Part shown: piece by piece, positions 1 to 6,578 of the stretch | Position numbering within the stretch: the stretch's first letter is position 1 | Layout of the letters: each line of letters opens with the position of its first letter | Assembly: GCA_028717525.1 (NCBI GenBank) | Contig: JAQUNT010000026.1 | Span: 560 to 11,634 of the forward strand | Source: Elusimicrobiota bacterium | Lineage (GTDB): Bacteria > Elusimicrobiota > Elusimicrobia > UBA1565 > UBA9628 | Length of the DNA stretch: 11,075 bases | Reading direction: 5' to 3' | Notes under the pieces: generated by a model | What the model was told of the DNA's origin: nothing | Database searches by the model: none | The model's input: the letters and a program-made list of their open reading frames with translations, nothing else | Position numbers and translations under genes: made by a program

Positions 1-413
1 TGACCTTGGAACTGATCACGCCGGAGCGGCCCGCCTTCAGCGGGGACGGGGACTTCGTGGTCCTGCCCGCCTGGGAGGGCGAGATGGGGGTCCTGCCCGG
101 GCACGCGCCCTTCCTGGTCCAGCTCCAGCCGGGCGAGGTGCGCTTCAAGACGGGCAACGAGACCAAGGTCTTCGCGGTCTCCGGGGGCTTCGCCGAGATC
201 CACAACGACAAGGTCTCGCTCTTCGCCGAAACGGCCGAGATGGCCGAGAGCATCGACGGGGAGCGGGCGCACCAGGCCCTGGAGCGGGCCAAGGCGGAAC
301 TGCTCCAGAAGGGCCTCGACCCCATGACCTTGGCGCACGCGGAGGCCTCCCTGCGGCGCGCCCAGGTGCGCCTCAGGGTGGCGCAGCTGCGCACCGCCAG
401 GAGGAAGCCGTGA
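1..413 (+). CDS. atpC: F1F0 ATP synthase epsilon subunit (5' end cut by window)
   Basis: Epsilon subunit of the F1 sector, which sits on the central stalk with gamma and can inhibit ATP hydrolysis through its C-terminal helices. About 136 residues are visible. The N-terminal beta-sandwich domain carries the family signature (LITPER near the start, then GEMGVLPGHAPFLV). The C-terminal part, from about residue 80, is an alpha-helical hairpin rich in Ala, Glu and Arg (ERAHQALERAKAEL, then SLRRAQVRLRVAQLR). The reading frame is open to the left edge. A TTG at 6 could serve as start, but family members usually have a few residues before ELITPE, so the true start is probably just outside the window. 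The rest of the atp operon (normally atpD directly upstream) should lie to the left. The stop TGA at 411-413 overlaps the GTG start of the next gene. Identification is firm; the start is not. Confidence 0.95.
   Translation, partial: TLELITPERPAFSGDGDFVVLPAWEGEMGVLPGHAPFLVQLQPGEVRFKTGNETKVFAVSGGFAEIHNDKVSLFAETAEMAESIDGERAHQALERAKAELLQKGLDPMTLAHAEASLRRAQVRLRVAQLRTARRKP
399..404 (+). promoter_or_regulatory. Strong Shine-Dalgarno that decides the GTG start at 410
   Basis: AGGAGG lies 5 bases before the GTG at 410, inside the last codons of atpC. It supports the overlapping GTG start rather than the internal ATG at 485, which would remove the signal peptide. Confidence 0.75.
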
Positions 414-994
414 ACCCCGCAATCTGGCTGGCCGCGGCTTTGGCCGCCTCGGGCGCCGCGGCTCCGGCGGGGACGCCGGAGCGCATGCAGGAGAAGAAGA
501 CGGAGGACAAGGCCCTCATCGAGCATCCGCCGGTGCAGTGGCTGAAGGTCTACTCGCTGCCCATCTATCGCGAGAGCTGGCGGCTGGAAGGCTTGGTCAA
601 GAGCCTGGACCAGGACCTGCCCAAGGTCCGCGAGGTCTTTCAGAAGGTGGGCGCGGCCCGGGCCGGGGCCGAGGAGGCCTCGGGCCGGCTGCGGCGCCTG
701 ACCTACCGCTGCCCCAAGGAGTCGGCCAAGCGGGCTTTGGCCGAGCTGAAGAAGGCGGGCTCCTTCGGCGAGCCGTCCGTGCGCGAGATCGTGGAGCCGG
801 TCTCGCGCGCCGAGGTGCAGGGCAGGACCAAGGCCCTGGAGGCGGACAAGGCCGGGCACGCGGAGGAGCTCTCCCGCATGCCCGCGGTGTCGGCCCTGCT
901 CGACGAGATGCTGGGCCACCTGCGCGGGGTGGAGTCGGCCCTGGCCAAGCCCGAGGTCGAGGTGACCCTGCACCTAGTCATCAAAGAGCGGTGA
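410..994 (+). CDS. Exported protein of unknown function, weakly DUF4349-like
   Basis: A 194-residue protein beginning with GTG, coupled to atpC by a GTGA overlap and preceded by a strong ribosome site. Residues 1 to about 20 (MNPAIWLAAALAASGAAAPA) look like a signal peptide with no lipobox cysteine, so the protein is probably periplasmic. The mature part is charged and mostly helical. From about residue 98 the layout resembles DUF4349 proteins: a strand (LTYRCP), a helix (ESAKRALAELKKAGSF), an (I/V)xExVSRAEVQ segment, a long helical region of coiled-coil character (TKALEADKAGHAEELSRM, then LLDEMLGHLRGVESAL) and a final strand (VEVTLHLVIKE). That resemblance is from memory of the family pattern and is weak. 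Position in the ATP synthase operon suggests co-expression with the enzyme, but nothing in the sequence shows a role in it. The coding call is firm; the function is unknown. Confidence 0.85.
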   Translation: MNPAIWLAAALAASGAAAPAGTPERMQEKKTEDKALIEHPPVQWLKVYSLPIYRESWRLEGLVKSLDQDLPKVREVFQKVGAARAGAEEASGRLRRLTYRCPKESAKRALAELKKAGSFGEPSVREIVEPVSRAEVQGRTKALEADKAGHAEELSRMPAVSALLDEMLGHLRGVESALAKPEVEVTLHLVIKER

Positions 995-1018
995 CCGGTG
1001 CCACGGGTCAACTTTCTT
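992..1018 (+). terminator. Possible weak terminator after the atpC operon
   Basis: TGACC (starting at the stop codon) pairs with GGTCA at 1006-1010 around a short loop, followed by ACTTTCTT. The stem is only 5 base pairs and the T-run is interrupted, so this is a weak candidate. It lies exactly between two convergent genes, where a terminator is expected. Confidence 0.3.
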
Positions 1019-1343
1019 AACTTGCTCGGCGCTTAGGGGTCTTCCTCAGTCCGTCCAGGACGTGGCGCAGCGCCAGGTAGGGGTGCTTCTTGAGCAGGCG
1101 CGGCCCTGCGAAGCGCATGACCTCCTGGATGCGGGCGCGGCGCGGCGGCGTGTAGCAGTGGACCCGGCAGTCCCGGCAGGGGGGCTTGTCCGGGCCGAAG
1201 GGGCAGAGCTCCAGGCGGGCCTGGGCGTAGGCCAGGAGGTCCCGGCATTCGGAGCAGAGCTCCCGGCCGTTGTGCTGGGCCGCGCAGAAGATGGCCAGCA
1301 TGGCCTGGACGGTCTTGAGCTCGCGGGCCAGCCGGGGATGCAT
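1017..1343 (-). CDS. ygbA: YgbA-type cysteine-rich protein (nitrous oxide-stimulated promoter family)
   Basis: A 108-residue protein matching the YgbA family, named for genes whose promoters respond to nitrogen oxides and which belong to the nitric-oxide stress response in enterobacteria; YgbA of Salmonella has been linked to amino-acid biosynthesis during nitrosative stress. Seen here: Cys20, His24, Cys30-x2-Cys33, Cys47-Pro-Phe, Cys56-x2-Cys59, His62-Cys63-Tyr, then the family tail RxxIQEVMRFAGPRLL at about 71-84. The regularly spaced cysteines and histidines suggest metal binding, which is inference. Its ATG overlaps the stop of the OsmC gene by one base (TGATG) and has no good ribosome site, so it is probably made by translational coupling. 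The pairing with a peroxidase agrees with a redox or nitrosative-stress operon. The family assignment is strong. Confidence 0.9.
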   Translation of the reverse strand: MHPRLARELKTVQAMLAIFCAAQHNGRELCSECRDLLAYAQARLELCPFGPDKPPCRDCRVHCYTPPRRARIQEVMRFAGPRLLKKHPYLALRHVLDGLRKTPKRRAS

Positions 1344-1738
1344 CAGGCCGGCTTGACGGAAAGCTCGATCTGGGGCGGCTGCTGCAGGTGCTTCTTGACC
1401 AGGCAGAGGTTGGCCGCGCCAATCACGCCGGCGCGGTATTTCTCCGGGAAGTCCTTGGGCAAGGACAGCGAGAGCGAGATGAGCTTGACCATGTGCGTCT
1501 CCGGGTCCAGGTCCATCCGCTGCTTCAAGGTGATGCCCTCGGTGGGGATGTCCCGCTTCTGGCAGAAGCTCTGGATGTAGAAGCCGGCGCAGGTGCCGAG
1601 CGAGGCCAGGAAGAGGTCGAAGGGGGAGGGCGCGCTGCCTTCGCCGCCCGCGTCCTGGGGCTGGTCCGTGGCTATGCGCAGGCCCTTGAACTCCGCCGAG
1701 ACCTTCTTGCCGCCGAGCAGCTTGATGTCCATTTCCAT
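1343..1738 (-). CDS. OsmC/Ohr-family thiol peroxidase
   Basis: A 131-residue OsmC-like protein. Family members are usually 130-145 residues, form dimers and reduce organic hydroperoxides with a pair of cysteines. Seen: the SPFDLFLASLGTC segment ending at Cys50, which matches the family's peroxidatic cysteine on the central helix, and Cys112 in NLCLVKKHL, which fits the second cysteine (usually in a CPV context; here CLV). Cys59 is an extra cysteine. There is no signal peptide, so it is cytoplasmic. ATG at 1738 is used; an in-frame ATG at 1732 (Met3) is an alternative. It is the first gene of a two-gene operon with ygbA and has its own promoter with a palindrome over the -35. Whether it belongs to the OsmC, Ohr or YhfA subgroup cannot be settled by eye. 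Confidence 0.92.
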   Translation of the reverse strand: MEMDIKLLGGKKVSAEFKGLRIATDQPQDAGGEGSAPSPFDLFLASLGTCAGFYIQSFCQKRDIPTEGITLKQRMDLDPETHMVKLISLSLSLPKDFPEKYRAGVIGAANLCLVKKHLQQPPQIELSVKPA

Positions 1739-1744
1739 GCGGAG

Positions 1745-1773
1745 ATGATACCAAGTCCCGGCTCTGGGTCCAA
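1745..1773 (-). promoter_or_regulatory. Promoter of the osmC-ygbA operon, with -10 close to the ATG
   Basis: On the minus strand: -35 TTGGAC (1773-1768), a 17-base spacer, -10 TATCAT (1750-1745), then only 6 bases to the ATG at 1738. With transcription starting about 7 bases after the -10, the mRNA would begin at or next to the start codon. No Shine-Dalgarno is present, which agrees with a leaderless message. Confidence 0.6.
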
Positions 1774-1781
1774 GGACCCAG
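1764..1781. promoter_or_regulatory. Palindromic operator candidate over the osmC -35 box
   Basis: Perfect inverted repeat CTGGGTCC-AA-GGACCCAG, with 8-base arms and a 2-base centre. It lies in the 100-base divergent region between the OsmC operon and the NlpC/P60 gene, and its middle contains the TTGGAC -35 box. A dimeric repressor bound here would block the osmC promoter. It does not resemble any redox-regulator site I can recall, so the regulator is unknown. It could also be a chance hairpin. Confidence 0.45.
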
Positions 1782-1838
1782 CCGGCATGGGCCCCAAGGG
1801 CTCTGGGCCTGGGCCGGAAGTCCCGCTACCCTGTGGGC

Positions 1839-2771
1839 ATGGACAAGGGGATGCTCGGCGCGGCGGCCCTGGCCCTCCTGCTCTGCGGCCCCGCGGAGGG
1901 GCTCAAGCTCCCCGAGCTCACCACCTTGGCCGTCTCTTTCGAGGGCACCAACGGCCTGGCCGGCATGCCCGTGGCCAACGAGGTGCGGGACGCCCTCCCG
2001 GGAGAGGCGGTATTCCCCACCTACTACGTCGGCAGAGACGGCGCGGAGCTCTATTCCAAGAAGCCGGAAGCCGGGCAGGATCCCGGCTCCCTGCGCATGA
2101 CCCAGCTCTACAAGGACGAGCCCGTGCGCCAGCTCGCCTTCACCAAGGACGGCTGGTCCTTGGTCGAGGTGGGCCGGCTCACCGAGTACAACCCTAAGAC
2201 CGAGGCCTGGGAGAGCGCCAAGGGCTGGGTGCGCACCGAGAGCCTCGGTGGAGACTCGGCCGCGGGCGCCCAGTGGCAGCAGTCGCGGGTCTGGTACGGT
2301 CCCGGCCCGGGCGGCGGTCCGGTGCCGGCCCCGGTCTTCACCCCTTCCGGCGAGGTCGTCAGGCCTCCGGCGCCGGAGCCGCCCAAGGGCCTGCTCGACT
2401 CCTTCGTCAAGGCCCTGCTCAGCTTCCGGGGCACTCCCTACAAGTGGGGCGGGACCAGCCCGGGCCGCGACGGCGGGGTGGACTGCTCCGGCCTCATCGT
2501 GGCCAGCCTCACCAGGATCGGCTTCGGCCGCATCCCGCGCACGGCCGCGGACCAGCAGCGCGCCACCTCGGCCCAGCGGCTCACGGACGCCAGGATGCTC
2601 AAGCCCGGCGACCTGATCTTCGTGGGCCGGCCGGCCCACCACGTGCTGGCCTACATCGGCGATGGGAAGGTCATCGAGGCCCCGCACAAGGGGGACGTGG
2701 TCAGGGTCAGCGCCCTGGGCGCGCGCTTCGGCTCGCTGAGACAGCTCTCCTACGGGACGATCCTGCCCTAA
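1839..2771 (+). CDS. Secreted NlpC/P60 peptidoglycan endopeptidase with SH3-like domain
   Basis: A 310-residue exported cysteine peptidase predicted to cut peptide stems of peptidoglycan. Residues 1 to about 21 form a signal peptide (ALALLLCGPAEG; the Cys lacks a proper lipobox, as the residue before it is Leu). Residues about 60-135 look like a bacterial SH3-like domain (PTYYVGRDGAELYSK, then GWSLVEV and GWVRTES). A Pro/Gly-rich linker covers about 153-182. The NlpC/P60 domain covers about 186-310, with YKWGGTS, then DCSG holding catalytic Cys216, His268 in HHVLAYIGDG, and Glu280 twelve residues later. A Cys-His-Glu triad with that spacing is the one known from mycobacterial RipA; many relatives have His in third place. 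ATG at 1839 is chosen because a TANNNT box (TACCCT, 1827-1832) lies 6 bases upstream; GTG at 1833 and ATG at 1851 are alternatives. No clear ribosome site is seen. Confidence 0.93.
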   Translation: MDKGMLGAAALALLLCGPAEGLKLPELTTLAVSFEGTNGLAGMPVANEVRDALPGEAVFPTYYVGRDGAELYSKKPEAGQDPGSLRMTQLYKDEPVRQLAFTKDGWSLVEVGRLTEYNPKTEAWESAKGWVRTESLGGDSAAGAQWQQSRVWYGPGPGGGPVPAPVFTPSGEVVRPPAPEPPKGLLDSFVKALLSFRGTPYKWGGTSPGRDGGVDCSGLIVASLTRIGFGRIPRTAADQQRATSAQRLTDARMLKPGDLIFVGRPAHHVLAYIGDGKVIEAPHKGDVVRVSALGARFGSLRQLSYGTILP

Positions 2772-2773
2772 GA

Positions 2774-2797
2774 CCGAGGCGCGCTAGCGCGCCTCGG
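2774..2797. terminator. Perfect 24-base palindrome between convergent genes
   Basis: The arms CCGAGGCGCG and CGCGCCTCGG flank a central CTAG. It starts 2 bases after the NlpC/P60 stop and covers the stop and last codons of the serine hydrolase. Transcribed from either side it folds into a 10-base-pair GC-rich hairpin. Only weak U-runs follow (UCUUA on the minus strand, none on the plus strand), so it is not a textbook Rho-independent terminator. It may act as a bidirectional terminator or as an mRNA 3' end stabiliser. Confidence 0.6.
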
Positions 2798-3737
2798 CAA
2801 AACCGTGCATACCGGCGATGATGCGGTAGACCATGCCCGACATCTCGCGGATGACGTCGCCCCGGGCGCGCAGCCAGCGGTAGTAGTGCCGGGCCGCGCG
2901 GCGCTTCTCGATGATGCCGATGAGGGCGTAGGCGTACTCGCGGCCGTCCGGGGCCTTGGCCAGCACCACCCCCATGTCCCCGCAGAGCCGGCTGGTGCTT
3001 CCGGTCTTGCTCAGGACCTCGGTGTCCTCGGGCAGGTCCGCGCCGGTGAGCAGCCGGTCGCGCTTGGGCAGGGCCATGAGGCGCTTGATCTCGGCCGAGC
3101 CGGGCAGCTCCCCGCGCCAGAGCGCGAGCAGGAAGCGGCTGTAGTCACCGGCCGAGGCCTTGTTGCGATAGGTGCGGCCGCCGCGGGGGATGTACTCCAC
3201 GACCTCGACCTTGGACAGCACGGAGCCGTAGCGGCGGCGCAGCAGGTCCTGCACGGCCCGGGGGCCGCCGAGCTTGCGCATGGCCCAGTTGGTGGCGTTG
3301 TTGTCCGAGTGCTGGATCATGCGCTCCAGGCGCCGGCGGGCGTCGTCGTCGTAGGCCAGGCGCCCCTCCCGGACCTGGTGCATGAAGGCCAGGGCCACGA
3401 AGGGCTTGATGAGGCTGGCGGCCTGCAGCTTGAGGTCCGCGTTGATCTCGACCAGCTTCTCGCCGCTGGTGAAGTCGTAGACCGACCAGGCGGTGTTCTC
3501 GTCCTTGGCCAGCCGGCCCTCGCGGCGCAGCTGGCTGACGTGCTGCTCGACCATGGCCTCCAGGCTGCGGCGCTGGGCGGCCCGGTCCGCCTCCGTGGCC
3601 GGACGCGGCGCGGGCGCCGGGCGCAGCTGGAAGCCCGGCACCTCGTCGGCCGGGTAATAGGCGATGTCGTAGAGGGCGCGGGCCGGCGGCGCCAGCAGGC
3701 TGGCGGCCAGGCAGAGGACGGCTGTGGCGCCGATCAT
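2784..3737 (-). CDS. Exported class A beta-lactamase-fold serine hydrolase
   Basis: A 317-residue protein of the beta-lactamase/penicillin-binding fold (Beta-lactamase2 type). A signal peptide covers 1-21, with a likely cut after the AxA motif PARA. The active-site motifs are in order: Ser108-Leu-Ile-Lys111 (SxxK, nucleophile and base), Ser144-Asp-Asn146 and Lys244-Thr-Gly246. The distance from SxxK to SDN is 36 residues, against 60 in classical class A beta-lactamases, and I see no clear ExxLN omega-loop motif; the region instead reads EYIPRGGRTYRNKASAGDY. This argues for a peptidoglycan DD-peptidase-like or unknown hydrolase rather than an antibiotic-resistance enzyme; that is inference. 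It ends in the palindrome shared with the NlpC/P60 gene. It lies 49 bases downstream of the PAP2 gene but has its own promoter. Confidence 0.93.
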   Translation of the reverse strand: MIGATAVLCLAASLLAPPARALYDIAYYPADEVPGFQLRPAPAPRPATEADRAAQRRSLEAMVEQHVSQLRREGRLAKDENTAWSVYDFTSGEKLVEINADLKLQAASLIKPFVALAFMHQVREGRLAYDDDARRRLERMIQHSDNNATNWAMRKLGGPRAVQDLLRRRYGSVLSKVEVVEYIPRGGRTYRNKASAGDYSRFLLALWRGELPGSAEIKRLMALPKRDRLLTGADLPEDTEVLSKTGSTSRLCGDMGVVLAKAPDGREYAYALIGIIEKRRAARHYYRWLRARGDVIREMSGMVYRIIAGMHGFAEAR

Positions 3738-3746
3738 GGGGCCATA

Positions 3747-3775
3747 ATGTTACCAGTCGGACGCGTTTTCCGCAA
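3747..3775 (-). promoter_or_regulatory. Promoter of the serine hydrolase, near-leaderless
   Basis: On the minus strand: TTGCGG (3775-3770), a spacer of exactly 17 bases, TAACAT (3752-3747), then 9 bases to the ATG at 3737. The predicted 5' leader is only 2-3 bases and no Shine-Dalgarno is present. An overlapping CATTAT is a less well spaced alternative -10. Confidence 0.55.
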
Positions 3776-3786
3776 GGGGGGGGCCG

Positions 3787-4386
3787 CTAGCCCTTCTTCT
3801 TGGAGCGCCCCGGGCGCCGAGCGCCCGCCAGGCCCCCGAAGCGCAGCAGCCCGGCGCCCACCAGCCCTCCGATGAGCAGGCCCAGCAGGGTCCCGGCCGC
3901 CGCGTCCGCCGGGAAATGCACGCCCACGTAGACCCGGCTGTAGGCCACCAGGGCGGCCGCGGCCAGGGCCGGCCAGAGCACGGGCGGCTCGGCCAGGCCC
4001 AGCACGGTCGCGGCGGCAAAGGCGTTGCCCGCGTGGTTGGAGGGGAAGCCGTAGGTACCCGCGCGGCGCGTGCGCAAAGTCACGGACACGCCCGAGTCGG
4101 CCGGCCGCAGGCGCTTGACGTTGGGCTTGATGAACCGGTAGGCCACCGCGTCGCAGAGGCCCACGGCCAAGGCCACGGCCAGGAGCACCTTCACGGCCCG
4201 GCCGCGCTTGGCGTAGACCCACCAGGCCACGGCCACGGGCAGGGCCCCCCAGACCGCGATGGCGTTGCGGTCCAGGTCGGTCAGCCAGGGGAAGAAGGAG
4301 TCCAGCCAGGGATGGGTCCAGACCTGGTTGATGCGGTGGAACAGCCCCAGGTCCAGGCCGCGCAGGAAGCCCCACAGTTGGGTCAT
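3787..4386 (-). CDS. PAP2-family membrane phosphatase
   Basis: A 199-residue integral membrane phosphatase of the PAP2/acid-phosphatase superfamily, whose members remove phosphate from lipids such as phosphatidic acid or undecaprenyl diphosphate. All three signature motifs are present: Lys87-x6-Arg94-Pro95; Pro115-Ser-Asn-His118 (PSGH class with Asn for Gly); and Ser150-Arg151-x5-His157-x3-Asp161, where His157 is the expected nucleophile. Hydrophobic segments at about 41-59, 66-82, 120-150 and 162-185 fit a multi-pass protein, with a basic tail (RSKKKG). It is transcribed divergently from the ZIP transporter, 28 bases away, and sits upstream of the serine hydrolase. A role in undecaprenyl diphosphate recycling would suit the neighbouring cell-wall enzymes, but the substrate cannot be read from the sequence. 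Confidence 0.93.
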   Translation of the reverse strand: MTQLWGFLRGLDLGLFHRINQVWTHPWLDSFFPWLTDLDRNAIAVWGALPVAVAWWVYAKRGRAVKVLLAVALAVGLCDAVAYRFIKPNVKRLRPADSGVSVTLRTRRAGTYGFPSNHAGNAFAAATVLGLAEPPVLWPALAAAALVAYSRVYVGVHFPADAAAGTLLGLLIGGLVGAGLLRFGGLAGARRPGRSKKKG

Positions 4387-4407
4387 GGCGAGGCATTATA
4401 CTAGAAT
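4378..4407 (+). promoter_or_regulatory. Promoter of the ZIP transporter, leaderless
   Basis: TTGGGT (4378-4383), an 18-base spacer, TAGAAT (4402-4407), then 7 bases to the ATG at 4415, so transcription would start at or beside the start codon. The -35 extends into the start of the divergent PAP2 gene and the -10 directly abuts the opposing PAP2 -10 box, so the two promoters probably compete for polymerase. Confidence 0.5.
4395..4400 (-). promoter_or_regulatory. Consensus -10 box for the PAP2 gene
   Basis: On the minus strand, TATAAT ends 8 bases before the ATG at 4386, so the transcript would start within about 2 bases of the start codon. No convincing -35 is seen at a 16-18 base distance and there is no Shine-Dalgarno. 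Confidence 0.5.
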
Positions 4408-4414
4408 CTCCATC

Positions 4415-5134
4415 ATGCTCGTCTGGTTCGTCGTGCTGGGCCTGATCGCCACCGGCGTGGGGGGGCTGGTCCCCTTGGCCCAGAACCTGCTCTCCCGGCC
4501 CAGCCTGCGCCGAATCTTCGCTTTCCGCTCCGGGATCCTGGTGGCGGTCGCCTTCCTGGACCTCCTGCCCGAGGCCTGGAAGTACCACCCCACCTTGGCC
4601 GGGACCGGGGCCATGGGCGCCTTCCTGGTCTTCTACGTGATGCAGAACTTCACCATGGTCGACTCCTGCACCGAGTACCTCGAGGAGTGCCACACCCACC
4701 TGCTGGGCTGGGCCGCTCTGGCCGGGCTCTTCGTCCACTCCTTCATGGACGGCTTCAACCTGGCGGTCGCCTTCACGGCCACGAGCCAGGCCGGCCTGGC
4801 CGTGGGCGCGGCCATGATCCTGCACAAGCTCATGGACGGCTTCACCTTGATCTCCCTGTTCCAGCAGGCCGGCTACTCCCGGACCCGCACCCTGCTGGGC
4901 CTGGCGCTGGTGGCGGCGGCGACCCCCCTGGGCTGCGCGGCCAGCGCCGCGGGCCTGGCCAGCCTGGGCCCCAGCCTCACCGCGGTCCTGCTCGGCGTGG
5001 CCGGCGGCTCCTTCCTCTACCTCAGCGCCTCCGAGTTCGCGCCCCGCCTGCACAAGGCCTTCGACCTGCCCGCCTTCGTTTCCTTCGGCGCCGGGGTCGT
5101 CGTGTTCTGGTCCTTGGACTTCCTGGTCCATTAG
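4415..5134 (+). CDS. ZIP-family divalent metal transporter
   Basis: A 239-residue polytopic membrane protein of the ZIP family, which moves Zn2+, Fe2+ or similar ions into the cytoplasm. Nearly the whole chain is hydrophobic, with about seven or eight membrane segments. The paired metal-site motifs of the central helices are clear: His108-Ser-x2-Asp112-Gly-x-Asn115 and His137-Lys-x2-Asp141-Gly, which correspond to the family's HNxPEG and HExPEG (here with Asp for Glu). LDLLPEA (about 49-54) is the conserved first-part motif. A loop with Cys85, Cys92, His93 and His95 may collect metal. Asp in place of Glu in both motifs may alter metal preference. The frame extends further upstream, but the ATG at 4415 is supported by the promoter 7 bases before it and by the hydrophobic N-terminus. 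Confidence 0.92.
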   Translation: MLVWFVVLGLIATGVGGLVPLAQNLLSRPSLRRIFAFRSGILVAVAFLDLLPEAWKYHPTLAGTGAMGAFLVFYVMQNFTMVDSCTEYLEECHTHLLGWAALAGLFVHSFMDGFNLAVAFTATSQAGLAVGAAMILHKLMDGFTLISLFQQAGYSRTRTLLGLALVAAATPLGCAASAAGLASLGPSLTAVLLGVAGGSFLYLSASEFAPRLHKAFDLPAFVSFGAGVVVFWSLDFLVH

Positions 5135-5156
5135 CGACTCTAATAGTTGCGGGATT

Positions 5157-5165
5157 TGATAGAAT
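5157..5165 (+). promoter_or_regulatory. Extended -10 promoter of acetate kinase
   Basis: TG-A-TAGAAT is an extended -10 element (TGn before the hexamer) with no good -35 at the usual distance. It lies 32 bases before the ATG at 5198, which leaves a leader of about 25 bases including a ribosome site, unlike the leaderless promoters nearby. Confidence 0.5.
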
Positions 5166-5183
5166 AGCTCGTCGCTTCGCGGC

Positions 5184-5189
5184 AAGGAG
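5184..5189 (+). promoter_or_regulatory. Shine-Dalgarno of acetate kinase
   Basis: AAGGAG lies 8 bases before the ATG at 5198 and fixes that start. Confidence 0.75.
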
Positions 5190-5197
5190 CCCCTCCC

Positions 5198-6547
<1,350 letters not shown>

Positions 6548-6565
6548 GCCGGCGCCTGCGCCGGC
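6548..6565 (+). repeat. GC hairpin right after the acetate kinase stop
   Basis: Perfect inverted repeat GCCGGCGC-CT-GCGCCGGC starting on the base after the TAG stop. No T-run follows, so it is not a typical terminator. It sits just before AGGAGGG at 6571 and the TPR gene, so it could slow polymerase, protect the ackA mRNA end, or limit expression of the TPR gene. Confidence 0.5.
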
Positions 6566-6578
6566 GGCTCAGGAGGGC

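Noticed and set aside
1344..2687. Minus-strand extension of the YgbA frame to a 556-residue protein
   Set aside because: It runs antisense to the NlpC/P60 gene and over the OsmC gene in another frame. Only the last 108 residues match a family.
2784..3737. Antibiotic-resistance beta-lactamase
   Set aside because: The SxxK, SDN and KTG motifs are present, but the SxxK-SDN distance is much shorter than in class A enzymes and no clear ExxLN motif is seen.
5131..5145. TTAG...CTAA as a terminator after the ZIP gene
   Set aside because: The stem is only 4 base pairs with no U-run.
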